A stretch of 64,000 nucleotides of DNA from Bradyrhizobium sp. AUGA SZCCT0176 (GCF_018130145.1 NZ_JAFCMB010000004.1:372001-436000); one strand, 5' to 3'. Shown: positions 8,886-17,251, counted from the first letter of the stretch. The notes: a model not told the origin generated them from the letters alone. Numbers and translations: made by a program.

Positions 8886-9380
8886 ATGACTACGAATAGC
8901 CCGCACGCCGGCCCGACCCACAAGGCCGTGGAAGCCGGCGTCACGCTGCTGATCGCGTTGTTCGGCGCGATCGTCGTCTACGGCAGCCTGAAGGCCGGAA
9001 TCAATTGGGGTGCGGAGGGACCGCGTGCCGGTTTCTTCCCGTTCTACATCGGGATCTTCATTATCGCCTCCAGCGCGATCAATCTGTGGAACGGGCTGCG
9101 TGACGGGGACGACGGGCTGTTCGCGGAATGGGGACAGCTGCGCCAGGTCCTGAGCGTCGTCATACCGACCGCGATCTATGTCGGCGTGATGCCGTTCACC
9201 GGCCTCTATCTCGCCTCCATCATCTTCATCGGCTGGTTCATGCGATGGCTCGGCAAATACAGCTGGCTCGTGGTCACCGCCGTGGCGCTCGGCATGCCCA
9301 TCGTGACCTACCTGATTTTCGAGCGCTGGTTTCTGGTCCCGCTTCCCAAGGGACCGATCGAGGAATGGCTTGGTCTCTAG
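8886..9380 (+). CDS. tctB: Tripartite tricarboxylate transporter, small membrane subunit
   Basis: The 164-aa protein has four hydrophobic segments (about residues 18-36, 46-64, 86-118 and 124-142), the usual TctB topology. The loop between the first two carries GAEGPRAGFFPFYIG, a family hallmark. It forms the small inner-membrane subunit that pairs with TctA. It lies 84 bp after tctC; the gap to tctA is 118 bp because a palindromic repeat starts at its stop codon. Confidence 0.9.
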   Translation: MTTNSPHAGPTHKAVEAGVTLLIALFGAIVVYGSLKAGINWGAEGPRAGFFPFYIGIFIIASSAINLWNGLRDGDDGLFAEWGQLRQVLSVVIPTAIYVGVMPFTGLYLASIIFIGWFMRWLGKYSWLVVTAVALGMPIVTYLIFERWFLVPLPKGPIEEWLGL

Positions 9381-9427
9381 AGCATGATCCGGAAAAGTGG
9401 ATACCGGTTTTCCGAAAAGATCATGCT
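9381..9427. repeat. Palindromic intergenic repeat between tctB and tctA
   Basis: The outer arms AGCATGATC (9381-9389) and GATCATGCT (9419-9427) enclose CGGAAAA and TTTTCCG arms. This is a well-known dispersed palindrome of Bradyrhizobium and relatives. Placed inside an operon it may form a hairpin that adjusts the tctB:tctA expression ratio. Confidence 0.8.
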
Positions 9428-9498
9428 CAAATAAAAATAGAATTCTCGTGTCGTTAGAATTGTCACGTCGTTAGCTCAACGCTTGCAGGACTTGAAGC

Positions 9499-11001
9499 AT
9501 GGAAGAACTCGTCAATCTTTTTCACGGCTTTGCGGTCGCCCTGCAGCCATTCAACATCATGGTGATGGTCCTGGGCATCGTGCTCGGCGTCATCATCGGC
9601 GTGCTTCCGGGATTGGGCGGCGCCAACGGCGTCGCGATCCTGTTGCCGCTGACCTTCAGCATGCCGCCGACATCGGCGATCATCATGCTGTCCTGCATCT
9701 ACTGGGGCGCGTTATTCGGCGGCGCCATCACGTCCATCCTATTCAACATACCCGGTGAACCCTGGTCGGTGGCGACCACGTTCGACGGCTATCCGATGGC
9801 GCAGAAGGGCAAGGCCGGCGAAGCGCTGACCGCCGCCTTCACCTCCTCGTTCGTCGGCGCGCTGTTCGCCGTCATCATGATCACGCTGGTCGCGCCGCTG
9901 GTCGCAAGTTTTGCGTTACGCTTCGGTCCAGCGGAAAAATTCGCGGTCTATTTCCTGGCGTTCTGCAGTTTCGTCGGCTTGAGCAAGGAGCCGCCGTTCA
10001 AGACCATCGCCGCGATGATGATCGGCTTTGCGCTCGCGGCCGTCGGCCTCGATTCCATCACCGGACAATTGCGGCTGACATTCGGGTCGACTGAACTGCT
10101 CAACGGCTTCGACTTCCTGATCGCCGTCATCGGCCTGTTCGGCATCGGCGAGATCCTGCTGACCATGGAAGAGGGTTTGGCCTTCCGTGGCGGCAAGGCG
10201 AAGATCGACCTGCGCGTCGTCCTGCAGACCTGGAAGGAGATGCCGCAGTATTGGGTGACCTCGCTGCGCTCCTGCCTGATCGGCTGCTGGATGGGCATCA
10301 CGCCCGCGGGCGCCACGCCGGCGTCATTCATGAGTTACGGCATCGCCAAGCGGGTCTCCAAGAACGGCCATAATTTCGGCAAGGGCGAGGTCGAGGGCGT
10401 GGTCGCGCCGGAGACCGCGGCGCATGCCGCCGGTACCGCGGCATTGCTGCCGATGCTTTCGCTCGGCGTGCCGGGATCGCCGACCGCGGCCGTGCTGCTC
10501 GGCGGCCTCTTGATCTGGGGCCTGCAGCCGGGTCCGATGCTGTTCGTCGAGCAGAAGGAATTCGTCTGGGGACTGATCGCCTCGATGTATCTCGGCAATC
10601 TCGTCGGCCTGATCGTCGTGCTGACCTGCGTGCCGATCTTCGCGGCCATCCTGCGCGTGCCGTTCAGCATCATTGCGCCGCTCATTCTGGTGCTGTGCGC
10701 GATCGGCGCCTATTCGGTCCACAGCTCAACCTTCGACGTCGTGCTGATGCTGGTGTTCGGCGTGGTCGGCTATCTCCTGAAGAAGTGCAACTATCCCCTC
10801 GCCCCTCTCGTGCTTGCCATCGTGCTCGGTGACAAGGCGGAGGAAGCCTTCCGGCAATCGCTGCTGGGATCGCAAGGTTCGCTCGGCGTGTTCTTCTCGA
10901 ACTCGCTGGTCGGCACGATCATGGTGCTTGGACTGATCGCCCTGTTCTGGTCGGCCATCCAGGAAGGCTATAGCCGCTTGCGTCCCCATTCGGTCGCCTG
11001 A
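9499..11001 (+). CDS. tctA: Tripartite tricarboxylate transporter, large membrane subunit
   Basis: The 500-aa protein is a polytopic membrane permease of the TctA family, with the signature region LGVIIGVLPGLGGANGVAILLPLTF near residue 30-55, followed by YWGALFGGAITSILFNIPGEPWS and, in the second half, GVPGSPTAAVLLGGLLIWGLQPGP. It forms the cation-coupled transport channel with TctB and receives ligand from TctC. The length is normal for the family. The unit ends with a terminator at 11043-11083. Confidence 0.94.
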   Translation: MEELVNLFHGFAVALQPFNIMVMVLGIVLGVIIGVLPGLGGANGVAILLPLTFSMPPTSAIIMLSCIYWGALFGGAITSILFNIPGEPWSVATTFDGYPMAQKGKAGEALTAAFTSSFVGALFAVIMITLVAPLVASFALRFGPAEKFAVYFLAFCSFVGLSKEPPFKTIAAMMIGFALAAVGLDSITGQLRLTFGSTELLNGFDFLIAVIGLFGIGEILLTMEEGLAFRGGKAKIDLRVVLQTWKEMPQYWVTSLRSCLIGCWMGITPAGATPASFMSYGIAKRVSKNGHNFGKGEVEGVVAPETAAHAAGTAALLPMLSLGVPGSPTAAVLLGGLLIWGLQPGPMLFVEQKEFVWGLIASMYLGNLVGLIVVLTCVPIFAAILRVPFSIIAPLILVLCAIGAYSVHSSTFDVVLMLVFGVVGYLLKKCNYPLAPLVLAIVLGDKAEEAFRQSLLGSQGSLGVFFSNSLVGTIMVLGLIALFWSAIQEGYSRLRPHSVA

Positions 11002-11042
11002 CGGCTAAAAATACCAGACACAAAAATTTTTCGACCTAGTAA

Positions 11043-11083
11043 AGCCGCCGGATCGCAAAGCGATCCGGCGGCTAAGTCTTTTT
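11043..11083 (+). terminator. Rho-independent terminator after tctCBA
   Basis: A perfect 14-bp stem (AGCCGCCGGATCGC / GCGATCCGGCGGCT) with an AAA loop is followed by AAGTCTTTTT. Confidence 0.9.
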
Positions 11084-11174
11084 ATATCCAGCATTTTCTA
11101 AAAGCATCGAGAAAGAGACATCCACGAAAAAATCGGGTAGCCTGCGACATCTAGTCAAGATTTCTCTTGTCTAC

Positions 11175-11191
11175 TGGCATATCATATACCA
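11175..11191. promoter_or_regulatory. Operator O5 of the putative GntR oxalate regulon
   Basis: TGGCAT-ATCAT-ATACCA is a complete dyad ending 52 bp before the MFS carrier start. Confidence 0.7.
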
Positions 11192-11243
11192 AACTCCTTC
11201 CTTAGAGCTGTCGGGCGATAGAACAGCGCACATAGGAGGGAAG

Positions 11244-12536
11244 ATGACGGACACAGTTCAAGGAGCGGCCCCTGCAGTAGCCCGCGTCAGCGATACCTAC
11301 CGCTGGACACAATTGGCGATCGGCGTCGCCGCCATGGTGATGATCGCGAACTACCAATACGGCTGGACATTCTTCGTCCCCGACATCCAGAAAAAATTCG
11401 GTTGGGATCGCGCGTCGATCCAGTGGGCGTTCACGCTCTTCGTCTTGTTCGAAACCTGGCTGGTGCCGGTCGAAGGCTGGTTCGTCGATAAATACGGCCC
11501 GCGCATCGTGGTTCTCGTCGGCGGCGTCCTTTGCGCCGTCGGTTGGGCGATCAACGCGCAGGCAGAAACACTCAACGGTTTCTATCTCGGCATGATCATC
11601 GCGGGCATCGGCGCCGGTGGCGTCTACGGCACCTGCGTCGGCAACGCGCTGAAATGGTTTCCCGACAAGCGCGGCCTTGCCGCCGGCATCACCGCTGCCG
11701 GCTTCGGCGCAGGCTCCGCGCTGACGGTCGCCCCGATCCAGGCGATGATCAAGGATTCCGGCTTCCAGACCACCTTCCTCTATTTCGGTCTCGGACAAGG
11801 CATCATCATCGTGCTGCTCGCCTTCCTGATGTTCTCGCCGAAAGCAGGCCAAGTCCCGGCCGTGATCCAGAACGCCAACGTGATCCAGAGCCGCCGCAAC
11901 TATGCGCCGACCGAGGTGATCCGTCAGCCGATCTTCTGGTTGATGTATTTCATGTTCGTGATCGTGGGCGCCGGCGGATTGATGGTCACCGCCAACCTCA
12001 AGCCGATCGCCGTTGACTGGAAGGTCGACAGCGTACCGGTGACGCTGATGGCGGTAACGATGACCGCGGTGACGTTTGCCGCGACCATCGACCGCGTCCT
12101 CAACGGTCTGACCAGGCCGTTCTTCGGCTGGATCTCCGACATGATCGGCCGCGAGAACACCATGTTCATCGCCTTCGGCATGGAAGGCGTCGGCATCTGG
12201 GCGCTGTACATGTGGGGCCACGATCCGATCTGGTTCGTGCTGCTGTCGGGCTTCGTGTTCTTTGCCTGGGGCGAGATCTACTCCCTGTTCCCCTCGACCT
12301 GCACGGACACGTTCGGCGCCAAGTTCGCAACCACCAATGCCGGCCTGCTCTATACCGCCAAGGGCACGGCAGCCTTGCTGGTGCCGATCGCGAACTACAT
12401 GCAGCAATCGTCCGGCACCTGGGACAGCGTGTTCATCATCGCGGCGGGCGCCAACATCCTCGCCTCGCTGCTGGCGATATTCGTGCTCAAGCCATGGCGC
12501 AAGGTGGTGGTCGCGAACGCGAAGGCGTCCACCTAA
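11244..12536 (+). CDS. MFS transporter, oxalate/formate antiporter (OFA) type
   Basis: The 430-aa protein has about twelve hydrophobic segments and resembles the oxalate:formate antiporter group: the N-terminal YQYGWTFFVPDIQKKFGWDRASIQWAFTLF, then GAGGVYGTCVGNALKWFPDKRGLAAGITAAGFGAGSA, and in the second half PFFGWISDMIGRENTMF and WGEIYSLFPSTCTDTFGAKFATTNAG. Exchange of oxalate for formate would match the products of oxc and frc. GGAGGGAAG lies just before the ATG. It has its own operator and its own terminator. Substrate is assigned by family and context only. Confidence 0.88.
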   Translation: MTDTVQGAAPAVARVSDTYRWTQLAIGVAAMVMIANYQYGWTFFVPDIQKKFGWDRASIQWAFTLFVLFETWLVPVEGWFVDKYGPRIVVLVGGVLCAVGWAINAQAETLNGFYLGMIIAGIGAGGVYGTCVGNALKWFPDKRGLAAGITAAGFGAGSALTVAPIQAMIKDSGFQTTFLYFGLGQGIIIVLLAFLMFSPKAGQVPAVIQNANVIQSRRNYAPTEVIRQPIFWLMYFMFVIVGAGGLMVTANLKPIAVDWKVDSVPVTLMAVTMTAVTFAATIDRVLNGLTRPFFGWISDMIGRENTMFIAFGMEGVGIWALYMWGHDPIWFVLLSGFVFFAWGEIYSLFPSTCTDTFGAKFATTNAGLLYTAKGTAALLVPIANYMQQSSGTWDSVFIIAAGANILASLLAIFVLKPWRKVVVANAKAST

Positions 12537-12561
12537 CCTGCACTACCCGATCCGACGACAG

Positions 12562-12595
12562 GCGCGCTCATCCCTGCGGGATGGGCGCGCTTTCG
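12562..12595 (+). terminator. Probable terminator after the MFS carrier
   Basis: The hairpin GCGCGCTCATCCC / GGGATGGGCGCGC has one mismatch in 13 bp and is followed by TTTCGCTTTG. It lies between the convergent MFS and Lrp genes. Confidence 0.7.
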
Positions 12596-12658
12596 CTTTG
12601 TGGGCTCCTGAACCTGCATACCTGACGGTGGCTTCGCGCTAACGTGTCCACATCCTGG

Positions 12659-13096
12659 TCAAACCGTGCTCAGCAAGAGACTGGTCTCGCTGTTGGCGAT
12701 GCCATCGATCATCCGCACCTCGCGAAGAAGCCTGTCAAAATCCGCGAGGCTCGCCGCCCGGATATCGGCGACAAGGTCCCAGTTGCCGTTGGTCGTGTGC
12801 AGCGCTGAAATTTCCGTCAGGCCGCGTAGCTTTCGAACGACCTGGGTGGTGGATTTGCCGACGACCTCGACCATCATCACGGCACGTATGGTATTGACGT
12901 CGTAATCCTCCCGTACGCGGACGGTGAAGCCGAGCAGCGTACCGGTCTCGATCAAGCGATCCAGCCGGTTTTGCACCGTGCCGCGCGCGACCCCGAGTGC
13001 GTCGGAAAGCTTGGTCAGTGAAGCGCGTCCATCGGTCCGAAGGTGGGCGATGATCCGGCGATCCAGATCATCCGGTGCATACTTTGCTGCGGCCAT
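12659..13096 (-). CDS. Lrp/AsnC-family transcriptional regulator
   Basis: The 145-aa protein has an AsnC-type helix-turn-helix (LDRRIIAHLRTDGRASLTKLSDALGVARGTVQNRLDRL) and a RAM ligand-binding domain (about residues 70-140). Lrp-family proteins sense amino acids. The frame is open further upstream to 13165, but the ATG at 13096 has GGAG at suitable spacing and gives the usual family length, so it is preferred. It is divergent from ocd and ctlX, a classic arrangement for a regulator of arginine/ornithine/citrulline use. The 120-bp shared intergenic region contains a long dyad. Confidence 0.9.
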   Translation of the reverse strand: MAAAKYAPDDLDRRIIAHLRTDGRASLTKLSDALGVARGTVQNRLDRLIETGTLLGFTVRVREDYDVNTIRAVMMVEVVGKSTTQVVRKLRGLTEISALHTTNGNWDLVADIRAASLADFDRLLREVRMIDGIANSETSLLLSTV

Positions 13097-13151
13097 CTCT
13101 GCTCCAGTGTACAATTCGCGCAATAGAACTGTACAAATTGCCCGATTTTTT

Positions 13152-13183
13152 GACCGAAATAGCACAAAACTGATATTTCGGCC
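13152..13183. promoter_or_regulatory. Candidate Lrp-type operator between the regulator and ocd
   Basis: GACCGAAATA and TATTTCGGCC form a 10-bp inverted repeat with one mismatch around a 12-bp A-rich spacer, placed in the divergent promoter region. Two near-direct copies of TGTACAA-TT also lie at about 13108-13136. Binding by the adjacent regulator is inferred. Confidence 0.45.
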
Positions 13184-13216
13184 AACATGTAAGGTCCCTA
13201 TCCTTCGCCATCAAAC

Positions 13217-14293
13217 ATGTGCGATCGGAACCCGACAATGACTTCGCCCCTTCCATCGGAAAAAGCGTTTGTGCCGTTCGTCAGTGTCGCGAACATGATG
13301 CGCCTCGTGCATCACATCGGCATCGAGACCCTGCTCAGCGAACTCACTGACGTCATCGAGGCAGATTTCCGTCGCTGGGAGTCGTTCGACAAGACGCCGC
13401 GCGTTGCATCTCATTCCGGCGAAGGCGTGATCGAGTTGATGCCGACCTCCGATGGCGAAATCTACAGCTTCAAATATGTGAACGGCCACCCGAAGAACAT
13501 GGCGCACGGCCTGCAAACCGTGACGGCCTTTGGCCTACTGGCGAAAGTCTCGACCGGCTATCCCGTGCTGCTCGCGGAAATGACGCTGCTGACGGCGCTA
13601 CGGACCGCAGCCACTTCGGCCATGGCGGCGCGGCATCTCGCGCCCAGGGGTACCCGCACGATGGCGATGATAGGGAATGGCGCGCAAGCCGAGTTTCAGG
13701 CGCTCGCCATGAAAGCCGCGGTCGGCATCGATCATATCCGGCTCTACGACATCGATCCGCAGGCGACGGCAAAGACGGTTCGCAACCTTTCCGGTATGGG
13801 TCTGACTGTCACCGCCTGCACATCATCGCAATCCGCGATCGAAGGTGCAGGGATCATCACCACCTGCACTGCCGACAAGTCGTATGCGACGATCCTGACG
13901 GACAACATGGTTGCGGCCGGGGTTCACATCAATGCCATCGGCGGCGACTGCCCGGGCAAGACCGAACTGCATCGCGATATCTTGCTGCGCGCCGATACCT
14001 TTGTGGAATATCCACCGCAGACCCGCATCGAGGGCGAAATCCAGCAGATGGATGCAGATTACCCCGTCACTGAGTTCTGGCAGGTTATCACGGGACACGC
14101 GACCGGCCGCCGCGATGCAAACCAGATCACCCTGTTCGACAGCGTCGGCTTCGCGGTCGAGGATTTCTCCGCCCTTCGCTATGTCCGTGACAAGCTCAGA
14201 GGCACGGGGTTTTACCAGGACCTCGACATTATCGCCGATCCCGATGAGCCCCGCGACCTGTTTGGCATGTTGCTGCGCGCAGAGCAGGCCTAG
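13217..14293 (+). CDS. ocd: Ornithine cyclodeaminase family protein
   Basis: The 358-aa protein belongs to the ornithine cyclodeaminase/mu-crystallin family: YVNGHPKN near residue 90, LLAEMTLLTALRTAATSAMAARHLAPRG (substrate and dimer region), the NAD motif MIGNGAQAEFQA and IGGDCPGKTELHRDILLRADTFVEYPPQTRIEGEI. It would convert ornithine to proline with loss of ammonia. The ATG at 13217 gives the longest product; an in-frame ATG at 13238 is equally possible. It lies one base before the ctlX start, so the two are surely co-transcribed, and is divergent from an Lrp-type regulator. Confidence 0.9.
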   Translation: MCDRNPTMTSPLPSEKAFVPFVSVANMMRLVHHIGIETLLSELTDVIEADFRRWESFDKTPRVASHSGEGVIELMPTSDGEIYSFKYVNGHPKNMAHGLQTVTAFGLLAKVSTGYPVLLAEMTLLTALRTAATSAMAARHLAPRGTRTMAMIGNGAQAEFQALAMKAAVGIDHIRLYDIDPQATAKTVRNLSGMGLTVTACTSSQSAIEGAGIITTCTADKSYATILTDNMVAAGVHINAIGGDCPGKTELHRDILLRADTFVEYPPQTRIEGEIQQMDADYPVTEFWQVITGHATGRRDANQITLFDSVGFAVEDFSALRYVRDKLRGTGFYQDLDIIADPDEPRDLFGMLLRAEQA

Positions 14294-14294
14294 G

Positions 14295-15224
14295 ATGGCA
14301 AGATACATTCCATACTCCGTCCAGGCGCCTTCTGCGGTGATCATGGTTCGTCCGCACCACTTCACGGTGAATACCGAGACCGCCACCGACAATTTCTTCC
14401 AGGCCTGCCCGGACCCGAAGGATGACCTCTCGTTGACGGCCTACGCTGAGATCACCCAAGCGGCCGATACGCTTCGCAGCCATGGTGTGAACGTGCATCT
14501 GTTCGACAGCACCGGCACCGACACGCCGGATGCGGTCTTTCCAAACAACTGGTTCTCCACCCACGCCGGCGGTCATGTGGCGATCTATCCGATGAAGGCT
14601 GCCAGCCGCAGGCGCGAGCGTCGCATCGACGTCATCGAAATGCTGAAGAGCCATTATCGGGTGCAGGAAGTTATCGACTATTCGGGTCTCGAGCCCGACG
14701 GGCTGTTTCTTGAGGGGACCGGCGCCATGGTTCTCGATCATATCGACCGTGTGGCCTATGCGGTCCGCTCCGATCGCACCAATCCGATTGCGCTTGAGCG
14801 CTTTTCGACCCAATTCAATTTCGAGCCGATGGTCTTCGATGCGCGGGACGATAATGGAGTCGCGATCTATCACACCAACGTCCTGATGTGCATCGCGACC
14901 GACTTCGCCCTGATGGGACTGGACATGATGACTGACCTCACAAAACGGCGGGAGGTCGTTACGAGGCTGGAGCGTTCCGGCCGCAATGTTATCGCGCTCG
15001 CGAACGAACAGATTGCAAAATTCGCCGGCAACGCCCTGGAACTTCAGGGAAACGACGGTCGAATCCTGGCCCTCTCGACGACGGCGCTTGCCTCGCTTAA
15101 CCAGGATCAACTGGGCATGATCTCGGAAAGCGCCAAACCCGTCGCACTCGATATCCCCACGATCGAAAGAGCCGGTGGTTCGGTCCGCTGCACGCTTGCG
15201 GGAGTTCATCTGGCGCCGAGATAG
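14295..15224 (+). CDS. ctlX: CtlX-type citrulline/arginine hydrolase (amidinotransferase fold)
   Basis: The 309-aa protein has the guanidine-modifying (GME) pentein fold: an early DAVFPNNWFSTH segment, GLFLEGTGAMVLD with the catalytic acidic residue, IYHTNVLM with the histidine, and a C-terminal Cys in GGSVRCTLAGVHL. This is the pattern of the CtlX family, thought to hydrolyse citrulline or a related ureido/guanidino substrate to ornithine, which the upstream ocd product would then turn to proline. The open frame extends upstream into ocd (to 13911), but that part is antifunctional overlap; the ATG at 14295 directly follows the ocd stop and has AGGCCTAGG before it. Confidence 0.85.
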   Translation: MARYIPYSVQAPSAVIMVRPHHFTVNTETATDNFFQACPDPKDDLSLTAYAEITQAADTLRSHGVNVHLFDSTGTDTPDAVFPNNWFSTHAGGHVAIYPMKAASRRRERRIDVIEMLKSHYRVQEVIDYSGLEPDGLFLEGTGAMVLDHIDRVAYAVRSDRTNPIALERFSTQFNFEPMVFDARDDNGVAIYHTNVLMCIATDFALMGLDMMTDLTKRREVVTRLERSGRNVIALANEQIAKFAGNALELQGNDGRILALSTTALASLNQDQLGMISESAKPVALDIPTIERAGGSVRCTLAGVHLAPR

Positions 15225-15226
15225 AC

Positions 15227-15243
15227 TGGCCTCTGGTATACCT
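15227..15243. promoter_or_regulatory. Weak copy (O6) of the GntR-type dyad
   Basis: TGGCCT-CTGGT-ATACCT fits the 17-bp architecture at 10 of 12 half-site positions. It lies just after ctlX and 185 bp before the CBS gene; it may be an auxiliary site or a chance match. Confidence 0.3.
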
Positions 15244-15378
15244 GATCGCCTCAGACCAAATCTTCGTCGCTGCCGGATCGTCTCGCCATCCCGCGCTAGA
15301 TCTTCGATAATGTCAGCAATACTGCCCATTTCCGTGCACAACGCGTGCGCGGATGCCCGACTTTTCCGTGTTGACTTA

Positions 15379-15395
15379 TGGTATTATGTATACCA
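15379..15395. promoter_or_regulatory. Operator O7 of the putative GntR oxalate regulon
   Basis: TGGTAT-TATGT-ATACCA is a perfect dyad ending 33 bp before the CBS-protein start. Confidence 0.7.
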
Positions 15396-15428
15396 GAATT
15401 GCGCATAATCCACCCCAAGGAGGTTGCC

Positions 15429-15857
15429 ATGCAAGTCGGAGATATCCTGCGCAAGAAAGCCGCCCGTGTCGCAACGGTTCGCATGAACGAGACGGTTGCC
15501 ATCGCCGCGCAATTGATGCGCTCCAGCAATATCAGCGCGCTGGTGGTCAAGGATGTCGTTCGCACCGAGGGCAATACGGCCGTCGGCATGTTCACCGAGC
15601 GCGACGTGGTTCGCGCAATCGCCGAGTACGGCGCAGCCGGCGCCAATCTCAAGGTTTCGCAATTCATCTCGGTGCAGCAGCTGGTGTCGTGCAGTTCGCA
15701 GGATTCGCTCGAGCACGTTCGCCATCTCATGAACAGGCACCACATCCGCCATGTGCCGGTGCTCGAGAATTACAGCCTGATCGGCGTCGTCAGCATCCGT
15801 GACATCTCGACCGCGTTTGACGAGGAAGCCAACGCTCAGCTGGCCATTTCGGCCTGA
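15429..15857 (+). CDS. CBS-domain pair protein (142 aa)
   Basis: The protein consists almost only of two CBS domains (about residues 8-70 and 78-135; GMFTERDVVRAIAEYG and HIRHVPVLENYSLIGVVSIRDI end the two motifs). Such Bateman modules bind adenine nucleotides or other adenosyl ligands and regulate partner proteins. The start at 15429 follows AAGGAGG (15418-15424); the frame is open further upstream but that would run through the operator O7. The operator links it to the oxalate regulon, and it is followed by the first PanE-like reductase 106 bp later. Partner unknown. A paralogue lies at 46021-46449. Confidence 0.88.
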   Translation: MQVGDILRKKAARVATVRMNETVAIAAQLMRSSNISALVVKDVVRTEGNTAVGMFTERDVVRAIAEYGAAGANLKVSQFISVQQLVSCSSQDSLEHVRHLMNRHHIRHVPVLENYSLIGVVSIRDISTAFDEEANAQLAISA

Positions 15858-15963
15858 CAACGACTTCGAGCGTCGCACCGCACCACAGATTGTAACTCTT
15901 CGCAAACGGCGCCACCCGCGCCGGAGGAGTGGTGCGCCCACGAAAAGGACTGGAAGAGAGAGT

Positions 15964-17043
15964 ATGGCGCGCAACATTCTGATACTTGGAGCCTCTTATG
16001 GCTCATTGCTGGCGACAAAGTTTTTGATGGCGGGTCACAACGTGACCCTGGTTTGCCGAAGCAATACCGCCGAACTCATCAATCGCGACGGCACCGAAGT
16101 CCGTATCAAGCTGCGTGAGGAGGCGACGCACCGGGCGATCTTTTCGCGCGATCTGCCTGGAAATCTGGACGCGGTTGCACCCGCCGACGTCGACCTGTCG
16201 CGTTATGATCTGGTCGGCCTTGCGATGCAGGAACCGCAATACGCCGACCATGCGATCGAGGTCTTGATGATCGAGATCGCCGATGCGAAGCTGCCCTGCC
16301 TGTCGATCATGAACATGCCGCCGCTGCCTTATCTCAAGCGGATCCCGGCGCTGGCGAAAGCGAACCTGGAAGCGGCCTATACCAATGCGCTTGTATGGGA
16401 GCGGTTCGAGCCGGGACTGGTATCGCTCTGCTCGCCCGATCCGCAGGCCTTCCGCCCGCCGGAAGAGCCGGCGAATGTCCTTCATGTTGGCCTGCCGACA
16501 AACTTCAAGGCCACAACCTTCGAAGACGAGAAGCACAATGTCCTGTTGCGTGAGCTGGAAGCCGACATCGACGCGGTGAGGCTCGATGGGCTGGACGTTC
16601 CGGTGAAGCTCAAGGTGTTCGATTCACTTTTCGTCCCGCTGGCAAAGTGGTCGATGCTGCTAACCGGGAATTACCGCTGCGTCACACTGAACGGACCGAG
16701 GTCGATCCGCGACGCGGTGTACGATGATCTGACGCTCTCGCAGTCGATCTATGACCACGTCGATGCCATTGCTCAACGTCTGGGGGCGGACCCGAAGGAC
16801 CAGGTGCCTTTCGCAAAATATGCCAAGGCGGCCGAAAGCCTTCTCAAACCATCGTCGGCAGCGCGTGCGGTGTCCAGCGGCGCGCCGTTCATCGAGCGGG
16901 TCGACCTCCTGGTGAAGTTGATTTCGCATCAGCTCGGCATACCCAATGCCGAGATCGACCGCACGGTTCAGACCGTGGATCAAAAACTGAACGAGAGGAT
17001 CAAGCTGCCGGAGCCGGCTCGCAGTGACGCGCTCCAAACCTAG
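15964..17043 (+). CDS. PanE/ApbA-like reductase 1 (candidate oxalyl-CoA reductase)
   Basis: The 359-aa protein has the ketopantoate-reductase architecture: N-terminal NAD(P) Rossmann fold (ILILGASYGSLLATKFLMAGHNVTLVCR) and a helical C-terminal domain with PLAKWSMLLTGNYRC aligned to the catalytic Lys region. The nucleotide loop reads GASYGS rather than the usual GxGxxG. True pantothenate enzymes are shorter (about 300 aa). In Methylobacterium extorquens a PanE-annotated protein (PanE2, from memory) is the oxalyl-CoA reductase that makes glyoxylate; context here fits that role. GGAAGAGAG lies before the ATG at 15964. A close paralogue follows at 17444. Activity is inferred. Confidence 0.8.
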   Translation: MARNILILGASYGSLLATKFLMAGHNVTLVCRSNTAELINRDGTEVRIKLREEATHRAIFSRDLPGNLDAVAPADVDLSRYDLVGLAMQEPQYADHAIEVLMIEIADAKLPCLSIMNMPPLPYLKRIPALAKANLEAAYTNALVWERFEPGLVSLCSPDPQAFRPPEEPANVLHVGLPTNFKATTFEDEKHNVLLRELEADIDAVRLDGLDVPVKLKVFDSLFVPLAKWSMLLTGNYRCVTLNGPRSIRDAVYDDLTLSQSIYDHVDAIAQRLGADPKDQVPFAKYAKAAESLLKPSSAARAVSSGAPFIERVDLLVKLISHQLGIPNAEIDRTVQTVDQKLNERIKLPEPARSDALQT

Positions 17044-17066
17044 TTCGAGAAAGCCCTCAGCCACGT

Positions 17067-17228
17067 GTGGCACTCTTCAGCAAGATCTCGCACGACATGA
17101 CGGTGTCGCCGGGCGACCTGATCGCCTGCGGAACGTCAGTCGGCGGCGGCGTCATGAAGGAGCCGGTCGACACCGTGACCGTCGCGATCGACGGCATTGG
17201 CGAACTGACCAATGAATTCCGGCGGTAA
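17067..17228 (+). pseudogene. C-terminal remnant of a fumarylacetoacetate hydrolase (FAH) family gene
   Basis: In this frame the translation runs VALFSKISHDMTVSPGDLI, then ACGTSVGGGVMKEPVDT, then VTVAIDGIGELTNEF and a stop. This is the characteristic end of the FAH fold (SHDMTLxPGDLIACGTSVG). The preceding 150 or more residues are absent; the reductase-1 gene ends 23 bp upstream. So a FAH-family gene once stood between the two reductase copies and was mostly deleted, perhaps when the reductase duplicated. Confidence 0.7.
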
Positions 17229-17251
17229 ACGGCGGCACCTCGGGGCCCAAT

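Noticed and set aside
13911..14294. N-terminal extension of ctlX into ocd
   Set aside because: It overlaps ocd in another frame and is not part of the pentein fold; the ATG at 14295 is well placed.
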